Shown here one piece after another: positions 24,077 to 32,063 of a stretch of 64,000 nt of DNA. Under the pieces are notes generated by a model that saw only the letters and a program-made list of their open reading frames with translations, made no database searches and was not told the DNA's origin. Source of the DNA: Bog-756 sp052326605 (GTDB lineage: Bacteria; Actinomycetota; Acidimicrobiia; Acidimicrobiales; RAAP-2); the NCBI GenBank assembly GCA_052326605.1, contig JBKQMB010000045.1, positions 26,325-90,324 of the forward strand, written 5' to 3'. The number at the start of each line of letters is the position of its first letter. Positions within the stretch are counted from its first letter, which is position 1. The position numbers and the translations under genes were made by a program.

Positions 24077-26379
24077 TCTCTCCCCTCACGATCGGGGTTG
24101 ATGTGGGCACCTACGAATGCTCGGGCCTCCGGATCGCCTCGGAGATCCCCTTGTCCGCACCGTTGGCCGAGGACGCCGACCCGGGCACCGCCGATGTCAC
24201 CCTTGTCCTGGGGGAGCCTGCCGATGCTCCCTTCGAGCGCCCTTCCGAGGACGTGGTGGCGGAGCTCGCGGTGGACGGCTTCCTCTGGTACACCTTCTGC
24301 CGGGTCGACGGCGGCTACGTCGGTCGCATGCCCGGCATCGCCGACTTCGTGATCGACGACGACCTGCGCCGGGTGGTGTGCCACCCCGCGGTGGTCGGGC
24401 GCAGCGAGGTGATCCCCATCGTCGTGCCCGGAACGGTCACCGCGTTCCTGTTGGCTGTCGGGGGGAGTTTCGTACTGCACGGCAGTGCCGTGGAACTGGG
24501 GGGGCGGGCCCTGGCCTTCGTCGGCGTCTCCGGGCAGGGGAAGTCGACCATGGCGGCGATGTTCTGCGCGGCCGGTGCGTCGCTGGTGACGGACGACGTT
24601 CTGCCCCTCGAGTTCGAGAGCGGGGACGCCGCGGCCGACGCCGTCCACTGCATGCGCTCGGGACGCGAGATCCGGCTGCGCGAGAAGTCGGCGTCCCTGG
24701 CCGACCGCTTCGGCGGCGATACCATTGTCCGCGTCACCGAGGACGAGCGCCACGCCGTCGCCCCGGCGGCCACCACCCTCGATCGGTTGCCGCTGTCCGC
24801 CATCGTCCTGCCCCGGCCCGACCGCGAGCACCCCGAGGTCCGTGCCCGCCCCCTGGGAGCGGGGGAGGCCTCCCTCTGGCTCGGTCGTTGCGAGCGGATC
24901 GAGGGCTGGCGCGGCCGCGAGCACCTGCGCCGGCAATTCGTCGACGTCGGGCGCGTCGTCGCCTCTGTCCCGGTGTTCGAGGTCTCGGTCCCGTGGGGCC
25001 CACCGTTCGCCGACGACCTCCCCGAGCGGGTGCTCGAGGCCTGTGGGCTCGATACCCGGCTCCTTCCGGTCGACGCCCACGTCCCCGGTCGGGGTGGTGG
25101 CGACGGGACGGGGTCGGCGGTCTCCCGTCCCGGGTCGGGCGTCGTGTCGGGAGCGCCTACGGCCCCGGGGGTACGGAGAGGGGCCGGGGGTGGGCGCGAA
25201 AGCGCCGAAGAAGGCCTCGCCTACTTCGAGCGCCTCGGTGACCTGGTCGACCAGCGTTGGACCACCCTCGGTCGGCGGCCAGGGCAGTTGACCGAAGTGG
25301 CGGCAGCCGCCCTGGGTGAGGTGCCGGTCCCGGACACCCTCACCCCCGAGGCCATCCTCGGCCTGCTCGCCACCGGCACCGATCTCCCGGGGCAACGTCC
25401 GCCCTCGGACAAGTTCGGCCAGCCACCGGCCGTCATGTACCGGAGCGACAACTTCCAGATCCAGGCGATCACGTGGATGGAAGGGACCACCTCGATCCAC
25501 CAGCACGGCTTCGACGGGGCGTTCCGTGTGCTGTGGGGATCGAGCCTGCACGTCCGGTACTCCTTCGACGATGGCGAGACACTGGCTGACGACCACCTGG
25601 TGGCCGGCCGCCTGGTCATGGACGACCCGGAGATCCTGTGGGCCGGTGACATCCGGCCCATCGTGGCCGGGCCCGACTTCATCCACGCGCTGTTCCACCT
25701 CGAGCGCCCGTCGGTCACCATCGTGGTGCGCAACGGCTCGTCCGGCCTGCCCCACCCCCAGTACGACTACCGGCTCCCGGGCCTCGGGGTCGACGCCCTC
25801 CATGTCGACGACCGTCTGCGGATCAGGATGCGCGGCCTGCACTCGCTGTACCGGCTCGACCGCGGCCGGGCCCTCGAGGTCGCCCTCGACGTGACCGGTG
25901 GGCAGGACCTCTGGACGGCCTTCCGGGTCTGCGACGAGTGGGCCTACACCTACGGAGAGAGCTCCGACCTGGAGGCACTGATCGAAGGGCTGGGCCGGCG
26001 CCACGCCGTCTTGGGCGAACTGCTGCCGCCGATGTACAGCGAGGAGGTACGCCGAGGCCGCCTCCTCGCCCGGCGCGGATTGATGCGCGAGTCGCGGCAC
26101 CGCCTGTTCCTCGCCCTCGTTGTCAACCTGCCCGATCGACGATCGATCGATCAGGCGATCCAGCAGCTCTTTCCGGGTGAGGACCCGAACCAGATGATCC
26201 TGGGGTGGGTGGAGGAACTGTCCTCTCCCCAGTACCGCGGGATCTCGGGCCTGGCACTCGGATCCGGCGAGCTCGAACGGCTGCAGGGCCACCTTCTCAC
26301 CGGCGAGACCGGCGACGCACTGGGTGCACTCGCCTCCCGGTGGAGGCCGCCGCCGCTGTTGGAGAACCTGTTCGCTTGA
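24073..26379 (+). CDS. HPr-kinase-like lasso kinase fused to an uncharacterised cupin-like domain
   Basis: 768 residues. Residues 1-335 match HPr kinase homologues of RiPP loci: 'SGLRIASEIPL' at the start, 'VLHGSAVEL' (His136), Walker A 'GVSGQGKST' (151-159) and the catalytic 'VTDDVLPLE' (172-180). A low-complexity Gly/Ser/Arg linker (about 335-378) leads to a second region whose core, 460-555, looks like a cupin: 'FQIQAITWMEGTTSIHQHGF' (His476, His478) and 'GPDFIHALFHLERPSVTIVV' (His538, His542). The last 170 residues are helical and unknown. The kinase could phosphorylate the precursor's terminal Ser; the cupin part suggests a metal-dependent oxygenase or binding domain. The GTG overlaps the protease stop. 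The frame is continuous, with no sign of frameshift. Confidence 0.85.
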   Translation: MISPLTIGVDVGTYECSGLRIASEIPLSAPLAEDADPGTADVTLVLGEPADAPFERPSEDVVAELAVDGFLWYTFCRVDGGYVGRMPGIADFVIDDDLRRVVCHPAVVGRSEVIPIVVPGTVTAFLLAVGGSFVLHGSAVELGGRALAFVGVSGQGKSTMAAMFCAAGASLVTDDVLPLEFESGDAAADAVHCMRSGREIRLREKSASLADRFGGDTIVRVTEDERHAVAPAATTLDRLPLSAIVLPRPDREHPEVRARPLGAGEASLWLGRCERIEGWRGREHLRRQFVDVGRVVASVPVFEVSVPWGPPFADDLPERVLEACGLDTRLLPVDAHVPGRGGGDGTGSAVSRPGSGVVSGAPTAPGVRRGAGGGRESAEEGLAYFERLGDLVDQRWTTLGRRPGQLTEVAAAALGEVPVPDTLTPEAILGLLATGTDLPGQRPPSDKFGQPPAVMYRSDNFQIQAITWMEGTTSIHQHGFDGAFRVLWGSSLHVRYSFDDGETLADDHLVAGRLVMDDPEILWAGDIRPIVAGPDFIHALFHLERPSVTIVVRNGSSGLPHPQYDYRLPGLGVDALHVDDRLRIRMRGLHSLYRLDRGRALEVALDVTGGQDLWTAFRVCDEWAYTYGESSDLEALIEGLGRRHAVLGELLPPMYSEEVRRGRLLARRGLMRESRHRLFLALVVNLPDRRSIDQAIQQLFPGEDPNQMILGWVEELSSPQYRGISGLALGSGELERLQGHLLTGETGDALGALASRWRPPPLLENLFA

Positions 26380-26534
26380 GAACCGGTCCTCGGCGAGCCG
26401 GGCTCGACCCTCCTCGCCCGTGCAGCCAATTCGGGAGGTTGACCGTGAAGGGTCTGCGGCAGAGGCGGAGGAGGTTGAACGTGACGGTACAGATGGTGGG
26501 TTTCGGGACGGAACATCGACTGAGGGAGTGCGCA

Positions 26535-28103
26535 ATGACGAGGTCAAGGACGGCGGCGGTCGTATGTTCGGTGATGACGGTTCTTGTGGTCACCGGACTG
26601 GGTTCAGGGGTGGCGGAGGCATCGCAGGTGGGGTCGGTGGCCGCTGCGGCCCGGCCACTCCCACTGGCGGCGACCGACGGCCGTGCGACCGCCGGCACGG
26701 CTCTCCTCTCTCGAGCAGTCCCCGAACTGGTCACCGCTCACTCGGTGTCCACGAGCTCGGGCTTCCTCTCGATCTTCCAGGAGGCGTCGGCCACACCCCT
26801 GGATGTGTCGCTGGACGGGGCGGCACCGGTCAGCCTGGCCCAGGGCGGGTTCGACTACGGGCTCGTCGCCGCGGGCAGCCACTCCGTCACCGCCGCCGAT
26901 GGGCTGACGACGGTCGCCACCGGCAGCGTGACGGTGCCGGCCGACCAGGACGTGACGGCACTGGTGTACCTGGCCCCGGGCGGGACTCCGACGATCAGCG
27001 GCTTCGTCAATGACCGCTCGCCGCCCCCGCCCGGCCAGTCGCGCATCGTGGTCCGCAATACCGCCAACGTGGGCCCGGTCGACGTCTATCTGAACGGGGC
27101 GAAGATCGCCTCGTCCTTGGCCAATACCCCTGCTTCGCCGACCGACGCCACCGTGCTGGTGGGAGCCGGGGCCATCACCGTCGTGGTCACCAGAGCTGGT
27201 GACCCGATCTCCAATCCGCTCTATTCGCAGTCCGGCGACCTGGTGGCGGGCGACCTTTTGAACGTATTCGTGGTGGGGGACTCGACCGCCCATCCGAGCA
27301 CGGTGGGCCTGCTCACCAACGCCAATCCCCTCGGTACCGGCTACCGCCTCTATGCCTCGGACGGTGGTGTGTTCAACTTCGGGAACTCCGGATTCTACGG
27401 GTCGATGGGTGGAAAACCTCTCAACCAACCGATCGTCGGCGCCACACCGACGTCGATCGGCCTCGGGTACTGGCTGGCGGCCAAAGACGGCGGGATCTTC
27501 AACTTCGGTGACGCCGACTTCTTCGGCTCGGCCGGAAGCACCCGGCTCAACCAACCGATCGTTGGGATGGCTTCGACCCCCGACGACGGCGGTTACTGGC
27601 TGGTGGCCGCCGATGGCGGCATCTTCGCCTACGGCGACGCCGGCTTCTACGGGTCGACCGGGAACATCAAGCTCAACAAGCCGATCGTGGGCATGGCGTC
27701 GACCCCCGACGGCAAGGGCTACTGGCTGGTGGCATCCGACGGTGGCATCTTCGCCTACGGCGACGCCGGGTTCTTCGGCTCGACAGGCAGCCTGACGTTG
27801 AACAAGCCGATCGTCGGTGTTGTGGCGACCGTGGACGGAGGCGGCTACTGGCTGGTGGCCAGAGACGGCGGGATCTTCAACTTCGGGGACGCCGCGTTCT
27901 TCGGATCGGCGGGCAACGTCGTGCTGAACGAGCCGGTAGTGGCGGCGATCACCACGCCGGACTCGCTCGGCTACTGGCTGGTGGCGTCCGACGGTGGCAT
28001 CTTCTCGTACGGCGACGCCTCGTTCTACGGCTCGGGCGGCGACCTCACCTTGAACGCGCCGATCGTATCGGGCTCCGATCCGGGGGCACCGCTCCCCGCC
28101 TGA
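26535..28103 (+). CDS. secreted repeat protein with DUF4397 domains
   Basis: 522 residues. A classical signal peptide ('TAAVVCSVMTVLVVTGLGSG' ending near 'AEAS') is followed by two DUF4397-like beta domains ('ATPLDVSLDGAAPVSLAQGG' and 'VGPVDVYLNGAKIASSLANT'). From about residue 270 there are about six and a half repeats of a 36-37-residue propeller-like unit ('GYWLVASDGGIFAYGDAGFY'). The upstream part of the open frame lacks a signal, so ATG 26535, behind GAGGGAG, is taken as the start. It is an extracellular or surface protein of unknown role. It lies 155 bases after the kinase gene on the same strand and may be co-transcribed. Confidence 0.82.
   Translation: MTRSRTAAVVCSVMTVLVVTGLGSGVAEASQVGSVAAAARPLPLAATDGRATAGTALLSRAVPELVTAHSVSTSSGFLSIFQEASATPLDVSLDGAAPVSLAQGGFDYGLVAAGSHSVTAADGLTTVATGSVTVPADQDVTALVYLAPGGTPTISGFVNDRSPPPPGQSRIVVRNTANVGPVDVYLNGAKIASSLANTPASPTDATVLVGAGAITVVVTRAGDPISNPLYSQSGDLVAGDLLNVFVVGDSTAHPSTVGLLTNANPLGTGYRLYASDGGVFNFGNSGFYGSMGGKPLNQPIVGATPTSIGLGYWLAAKDGGIFNFGDADFFGSAGSTRLNQPIVGMASTPDDGGYWLVAADGGIFAYGDAGFYGSTGNIKLNKPIVGMASTPDGKGYWLVASDGGIFAYGDAGFFGSTGSLTLNKPIVGVVATVDGGGYWLVARDGGIFNFGDAAFFGSAGNVVLNEPVVAAITTPDSLGYWLVASDGGIFSYGDASFYGSGGDLTLNAPIVSGSDPGAPLPA
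27340..28068 (+). repeat. tandem coding repeats (about 111 bp each)
   Basis: Six to seven units, each encoding a 'GYWLVASDGGIFxYGDAxFYGS' plus 'LNKPIVGMA' pattern. Similarity between units holds at DNA level, and the same module occurs in the glycosidase at 16.6-18.4 kb. Confidence 0.85.
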
Positions 28104-28121
28104 CCCGGGATGCTGACAGTG

Positions 28122-28139
28122 GGCGGCGCCCGCGCCGCC
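28122..28139 (+). terminator. strong GC hairpin after the repeat-protein gene
   Basis: GGCGGCGC, a two-base loop, and GCGCCGCC pair perfectly, 18 bases after the stop at 28103. There is no T-run, which is common in actinobacterial terminators. It probably separates the lasso/surface-protein transcript from the cupin-P450 pair. Confidence 0.55.
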
Positions 28140-28211
28140 GGCCCGGTAGCTTGGCGGGACGACAGGGGGCACCGGCCACCGGCCGGAGCAACAAACCGGG
28201 AGGGAATCCGC

Positions 28212-28682
28212 ATGACAACCGTGGACGTCGACGATGTGGTCCGCCATGCCGGCGAGGACGACCTGCCGTGGGTGGACGCCACCGGCGGCATCTGGCTGAA
28301 GGTGCTCCGGGTGGATGCGGCGAGCGGCATCTGGGTGGTCCGCAACCGGTTCGAGCCCGGGGTGCGGCTGCAGACCCACCGCCACACCGGCCCGGTGGAC
28401 GGATACACCGTCTCGGGTCGTTGGCACTATCTCGAGTACGACTTCACCAACCGTGCGGGGTCGTACATCCGGGAGCCGGCCGGGTCCGTCCACACCCTCG
28501 ACGTGCCTGCCGACAACACCGAGGTGACCGAGGTGCTCTTCGTGATGGAAGGGGTCAATCTCAATCTGGCTGCCGACGGTACCGTCGAGAGTGTCACCGA
28601 CGGCACCGGGACCCTGGCCGCCTACGAGGCATTGGCGCTGGCCCAGGGCTTCGACCGCCCGACCGGCGTCATCCTCGGTTGA
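28212..28682 (+). CDS. cupin-domain protein (2,4'-dihydroxyacetophenone dioxygenase-like)
   Basis: 156 residues. The cupin metal site is 'PGVRLQTHRHTGPVDGYTVS' (His-x-His near residue 57) and a later His in 'PAGSVHTLDVP' near residue 97. The layout matches the small cupins annotated as 2,4'-dihydroxyacetophenone dioxygenase family, non-haem iron enzymes that cleave aromatic ketones; many relatives are uncharacterised. RBS GGGAGGGAA precedes the ATG. It is followed after 25 bases by a P450 gene, so the two may serve one oxidation route. Confidence 0.78.
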   Translation: MTTVDVDDVVRHAGEDDLPWVDATGGIWLKVLRVDAASGIWVVRNRFEPGVRLQTHRHTGPVDGYTVSGRWHYLEYDFTNRAGSYIREPAGSVHTLDVPADNTEVTEVLFVMEGVNLNLAADGTVESVTDGTGTLAAYEALALAQGFDRPTGVILG

Positions 28683-28707
28683 GGTGGGTCCCGCGGCGCC
28701 CGGGACG

Positions 28708-29916
28708 ATGACCGGACCCGCAGCCGACGACCTCACCGCACCCCTGTTGGACCCGGGGTTCTATGCCGGGGACCCGTTCCCGCTCTACGCCCGGTTCCGG
28801 GCCGAGGCCCCCCTCGTCCGTAACGAGTCCCTCGGGTTCTGGGTGGCCAGCCGGCACGCCGATGTGGTCACCGTCTCCCGCGACCCGGAGACCTTCTGCT
28901 CGGGCCGGGGGATCATGGTCTTCGAGATCGGCAACGAGTACGCCACGCCGCCGACCATGATGCACACCGACCCCCCGGCGCACGCCCGGTACCGCAACCT
29001 GGTGCAGCCCGGGTTCCGGCCCACCTTCGTGCGGTCCCTCGAGGACGGCGTGCGGGCGCGTACCCGGGCGCTGGTGGACGGAATCGAGGCGGGCACTCCG
29101 GTCGACGTGGTGTCGGAGCTGGCGGTGCCTCTGGCGCTCCAGGTGATCAGCGACCTGCTGGGCGTGCCGGAGGACGAGTGGCCGCGGTTCTTCCGCTGGT
29201 CGGAGGCGGTGATCCCCGGCGCCACCGACTGGCCTGAGGAGGAGCGACAGGCCCTGTCCGGCGAGATGGTGGCCTACCTGCTGGCGGCAGCGACCGATCG
29301 GCGGCTGATCCCCCGGGACGACATCATCTCGGAGCTCGCCCGAGCCGAGGTGGACGGGGATCGCCTGTCCGACGCCGAGTTGGCCATGTTCCTCGTCCAG
29401 CTGCTGGTGGCCGGCAACGAGACCACCCGGAACATGATGTCGGGGGGCCTGGTCGCCCTGGCCGGCACGCCGGGGGAGTGGGAAGGCCTGCGGTCGAGGG
29501 TGGCGGCGTCGACCCGACGCGCCCTGCCCCTGGCCGTGGAGGAGATGCTGCGGTGGACGACCCCGGTGGTCTCCTTCCTGCGCACGACGACCCGGCCGAC
29601 CGAGCTGGCCGGGCACCGGCTCGGGCCCGGCGAGCCGGTGCTCATGCTGTACGCCTCGGCCAACCGGGACGAGGCGGTCTTCGGCCCCACCGCCGATCGC
29701 TTCGACGCGACCCGGGACCCCAATCCGCACCTGGCCTTCGGGTTCGGCCCCCACTTCTGCATCGGGGCGGTCCTGGCCCGACTCGAGGGCCGGATGCTGC
29801 TCGAGGAGCTCCTGGTCCGGTTCGGCTCGGTGGAGCCGGCCGGGCCCGTGGTGCGCACCGCGTCCCCGGTCATCGCCGGGGTGCGCTCGGCTCCGCTGGT
29901 GTTCGGGTCCGGGTGA
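28708..29916 (+). CDS. cytochrome P450
   Basis: 402 residues, a typical soluble bacterial P450. The I-helix oxygen motif is 'LLVAGNETTRN' (AGNETT at 235-240), ExxR is E279/R282 in 'AVEEMLRW', and the haem loop is 'FGFGPHFCIGAVLARLEG' with ligand Cys351. 'MMHTDPPAHARYRNLV' is the conserved N-terminal HTDPP motif. It hydroxylates an unknown substrate using a ferredoxin partner that is not encoded nearby. The ATG at 28708 is preferred because the protein then starts as the family does. Confidence 0.93.
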   Translation: MTGPAADDLTAPLLDPGFYAGDPFPLYARFRAEAPLVRNESLGFWVASRHADVVTVSRDPETFCSGRGIMVFEIGNEYATPPTMMHTDPPAHARYRNLVQPGFRPTFVRSLEDGVRARTRALVDGIEAGTPVDVVSELAVPLALQVISDLLGVPEDEWPRFFRWSEAVIPGATDWPEEERQALSGEMVAYLLAAATDRRLIPRDDIISELARAEVDGDRLSDAELAMFLVQLLVAGNETTRNMMSGGLVALAGTPGEWEGLRSRVAASTRRALPLAVEEMLRWTTPVVSFLRTTTRPTELAGHRLGPGEPVLMLYASANRDEAVFGPTADRFDATRDPNPHLAFGFGPHFCIGAVLARLEGRMLLEELLVRFGSVEPAGPVVRTASPVIAGVRSAPLVFGSG

Positions 29917-30009
29917 GTTCGGGTCCGGGTGAGTGCGAGCTTCGAGCGAGCGGGTGACCTGGCTGGTGGCCGACAGGTCCGGTGGCCGACAGGTCCGGTG
30001 GCCGACAGG
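29901..30009 (+). repeat. short tandem repeats at the P450 3' end
   Basis: A 16-base unit GTTCGGGTCCGGGTGA occurs twice at 29901..29932; the first copy supplies the P450 stop. A second 16-base unit GGTGGCCGACAGGTCC occurs about 2.8 times at 29965..30009 and ends in the ribosome site of the next gene. Confidence 0.8.
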
Positions 30010-30019
30010 AGGTCGATCG

Positions 30020-30514
30020 ATGACAAGTGAACAGACTCCGTCTTCTCGTGAGCGACCCGAGCCGGCCGAGCGCCTCCACGCATTCACCGTCGAGCGGGTC
30101 ATGACGGCTTCGCCGGAAGCCATCTACCGAGCGTGGACCGAACGCTTCGACACGTGGTTTGCATCTCCCGGCGCCATCAGGATGCGCCCGCACGTGGGGG
30201 AGCCCTACTGGTTCGAGGTTCTCCACAACGGAGACCAATTTCCCCACTACGGGCGCTTCATCGACCTCGAACCTGGTCGGCTCATCGAACAGACGTGGGT
30301 CACCGGCGCGAACGGTACCGACGGCGCCGAAACCGTGGTCAGGGTCGAGCTGGTCGGCACCGGGTCGGGGACGAGATTGCGACTCACGCACGGCGGCTTC
30401 TACGACGCGGTGGCAGCGCAACGGCACGCCGATTCGTGGCCTCGGATCCTCGAGCACCTCGACGAGCGCCTCACCGATTCGGACGAGCAGACCGGGGTTC
30501 CCTCCATCGGGTAG
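30020..30514 (+). CDS. SRPBCC/AHSA1-family protein
   Basis: 164 residues with a perfect ribosome site (AGGAGGT, seven bases before ATG). 'FTVERVMTASPEAIYRAWTE' opens the START-like fold; 'GRFIDLEPGRLIEQTWVTG', 'VVRVELVGTGSGTRLRLTHG' and 'SWPRILEHLDERL' match the AHSA1 pattern (PF08327). Such proteins bind hydrophobic ligands or act as small cyclases or stress proteins; the ligand is unknown. Convergent or co-directional partners give no hint. Confidence 0.8.
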   Translation: MTSEQTPSSRERPEPAERLHAFTVERVMTASPEAIYRAWTERFDTWFASPGAIRMRPHVGEPYWFEVLHNGDQFPHYGRFIDLEPGRLIEQTWVTGANGTDGAETVVRVELVGTGSGTRLRLTHGGFYDAVAAQRHADSWPRILEHLDERLTDSDEQTGVPSIG

Positions 30515-30551
30515 GTGGGCGGTGCAGGTGGGCGGTGCAGGTGGGCGGTGC
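30513..30551 (+). repeat. 13-base tandem repeat, three copies
   Basis: AGGTGGGCGGTGC occurs three times directly after the SRPBCC stop codon. No hairpin is formed. Confidence 0.8.
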
Positions 30552-30597
30552 AGCGACGTTCCCTTCGGACGCCCTCCCGAGCGACACGCTTGACGGG

Positions 30598-30625
30598 TTG
30601 ACTACTATGTGCGCATAGTATATCC
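30598..30625 (+). promoter_or_regulatory. palindromic operator within a leaderless-type promoter
   Basis: TACTATG, TGCG, CATAGTA form an inverted repeat at 30603..30620 with perfect 7-base arms. It begins inside TTGACT (30598..30603, a possible -35) and runs into TAGTAT/TATATC just before the ATG at 30626, so the transcript would be nearly leaderless. The MarR regulator encoded third in the operon is the obvious candidate to bind it. Confidence 0.6.
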
Positions 30626-31054
30626 ATGACGACCCTCGTCACCAACGCTCGAGCGACGTCGGCAGCCCCACCCTCTGCGTTCTTCGACCGGCGGGCCGAC
30701 ACGGCCACCTGGCCGGGTTGGACTGCCGATGTCGAGTGGGCTCGACTCGAAGGCTCCTTTGCGGTGGCTACCACCGGAGTCCTCAAGCCCAGGAAGGGAC
30801 CGAAGACCAAGTTCGTGATCGAGCAGCTCGATCCCGACCGGGCCTACGTCGACGTCCCACGTCGGCATGGCGCTCGACTTGCCTCCGGCCACCTCGTCAC
30901 GACGCATCCCGGGGGCGGCTGTTCGATCGATGTGACGATCTCCATGAGCGGTGCGCTCGCGTGGCTCTGGACCCTGCTCCTTGCCAAGGGATCCGTGGAG
31001 ACGACCCAGTCCGACCTCGACCGACTGGTCGCAGTGGTGGAGACAGGAGGGTGA
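30626..31054 (+). CDS. SRPBCC-family protein (polyketide cyclase-like)
   Basis: 142 residues. 'ATSAAPPSAFFDRRADTATW' and 'PGWTADVEWARLEGSFAVAT' correspond to the N-terminal helix-grip part of SRPBCC proteins, with 'TISMSGALAWLWTLLLAKGS' before the closing helix. It probably binds a lipid-like or aromatic ligand. First gene of a three-gene operon with an EVE protein (GTGA overlap) and a MarR regulator; the operator upstream suggests induction by a small molecule. No ribosome site is seen, consistent with a leaderless message. Confidence 0.75.
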   Translation: MTTLVTNARATSAAPPSAFFDRRADTATWPGWTADVEWARLEGSFAVATTGVLKPRKGPKTKFVIEQLDPDRAYVDVPRRHGARLASGHLVTTHPGGGCSIDVTISMSGALAWLWTLLLAKGSVETTQSDLDRLVAVVETGG

Positions 31055-31500
31055 AGTACTGGCTCGGCGTGGTGTCACGCGACCATGTTCGACGTGGGGT
31101 CGAGCTGGGAATCGCCCAGATCGGACACGGAAATCGCACTGGACTGGCACGGATGAGGTCCGGAGACTGGCTCGTCTACTACTCACCGAGACCCTCGCTC
31201 GGCAGCAAGGAGCAACTACAGGCGTTCACGGCCATCGGCGAGATCGCCGATGAAGAGATCTGGCAGGCCGATGAAGGCGACTTCAAGCCCTGGAGGAGAC
31301 GGGTCCACTACTTCGTCGAGGCGACAGAGACCCCGATTCGGCCCTTGATCGGCGACTTGGATCTGACATCGGCGCCGAACTGGGGATACCAGCTCCGACG
31401 GGGACTCCTGAGCCTCTCGGAAGCCGACTTCACGGTCGTCCGGAGCGCGATGGGTGCGACACGGGGTGCGACACGGGGTGCGACACGGGGTGCGACATGA
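31051..31500 (+). CDS. EVE-domain protein
   Basis: 149 residues. 'KYWLGVVSRDHVRRGVELGI' and 'GDWLVYYSPRPSLGSKEQLQ' with 'FTAIGEIADEEIWQAD' match EVE/PUA-like proteins (PF01878), whose aromatic cage binds modified bases or other small ligands. The last 14 residues come from a 12-base repeat ('ATRG' units), so the C-terminus is a repeat-derived extension. The GTG sits behind GGAGG and overlaps the previous stop; the stop overlaps the MarR start (ATGA). Confidence 0.82.
   Translation: MKYWLGVVSRDHVRRGVELGIAQIGHGNRTGLARMRSGDWLVYYSPRPSLGSKEQLQAFTAIGEIADEEIWQADEGDFKPWRRRVHYFVEATETPIRPLIGDLDLTSAPNWGYQLRRGLLSLSEADFTVVRSAMGATRGATRGATRGAT
31453..31500 (+). repeat. 12-base tandem repeat, four copies, at the EVE gene 3' end
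   Basis: GGTGCGACACGG occurs three times and a fourth copy ends in ATGA, which supplies both the EVE stop and the MarR start. Copy-number changes stay in frame. Confidence 0.85.
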
Positions 31501-31985
31501 CCTCGGGACGAGGCCTCAGGAGCAACTTCACTGCCGCCGAGGACAGCCCGGGGTTCCTGCTCTGGCAGATCACCAACCGCTGGCAGGCGGCGCAGCGTGC
31601 GGCGCTCAAGCCTCTTGGGCTGACCCACGTGCAGTTCGTTCTGCTGGCCTCCCTCACCTGGTTGCGAACCGAAGGGCCGGTCAACCAGCGAGATCTGGCG
31701 GACTACGCGTCCACCGACCCCATGATGACCTCACAGGTACTCCGGGTGCTGGAAGCACGCGGCCTTGTCGAACGCGCCAAGGATCCGGGCGACAGGAGAG
31801 CACGAGCGATCACCGTGACCAAGGAGGGGCAGTCGCTCGCAAACCGGGCCATCGTGGTCGTCGAGGACTGCGACGGGTCCTTCTTCGACCCACTCGAGGA
31901 CGTGGCTGGTTTCGTTCAGGCTCTCCAGCTCCTCAGGTCGAGTTCCGCCCGAAGTTCCGCCCGAAGTTCCGTCCCACCAGAGTGA
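31497..31985 (+). CDS. MarR-family transcriptional regulator
   Basis: 162 residues. The winged helix reads 'GLTHVQFVLLASLTWLRTEG', 'NQRDLADYASTDPMMTSQVL' and 'RVLEARGLVERAKDPGDRRA', with the wing motif DxRA. MarR dimers usually repress their own operon and release DNA on binding an aromatic ligand. It is the last gene of the SRPBCC-EVE-MarR operon, whose promoter carries a palindrome of suitable size. The C-terminal 'SSARSSARSSVPPE' derives from a 12-base repeat (31941..31976). Confidence 0.9.
   Translation: MTSGRGLRSNFTAAEDSPGFLLWQITNRWQAAQRAALKPLGLTHVQFVLLASLTWLRTEGPVNQRDLADYASTDPMMTSQVLRVLEARGLVERAKDPGDRRARAITVTKEGQSLANRAIVVVEDCDGSFFDPLEDVAGFVQALQLLRSSSARSSARSSVPPE
31941..31976 (+). repeat. 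12-base tandem repeat, three copies, at the MarR gene 3' end
   Basis: AGTTCCGCCCGA twice, then AGTTCCGTCCCA, encode the Ser/Ala/Arg tail of the regulator. Confidence 0.8.
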
Positions 31986-32063
31986 GAAGCCAGCCGGGTA
32001 ACCCCGGTCGGCACCCGTCATCGCTTGCCGGCGATCCCGGTCGGAACCGGCCCGGGTCCGGCG

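Noticed and set aside
23902..26547. 881-residue open frame on the minus strand across the lasso kinase gene
   Set aside because: It mirrors the kinase-cupin gene, has no family motif, and long antisense frames are expected in DNA this GC-rich.
28212..29916. Cupin and P450 as lasso tailoring enzymes
   Set aside because: A strong hairpin and a secreted repeat-protein gene separate them from the lasso block, and they have their own start region; possible but unsupported.
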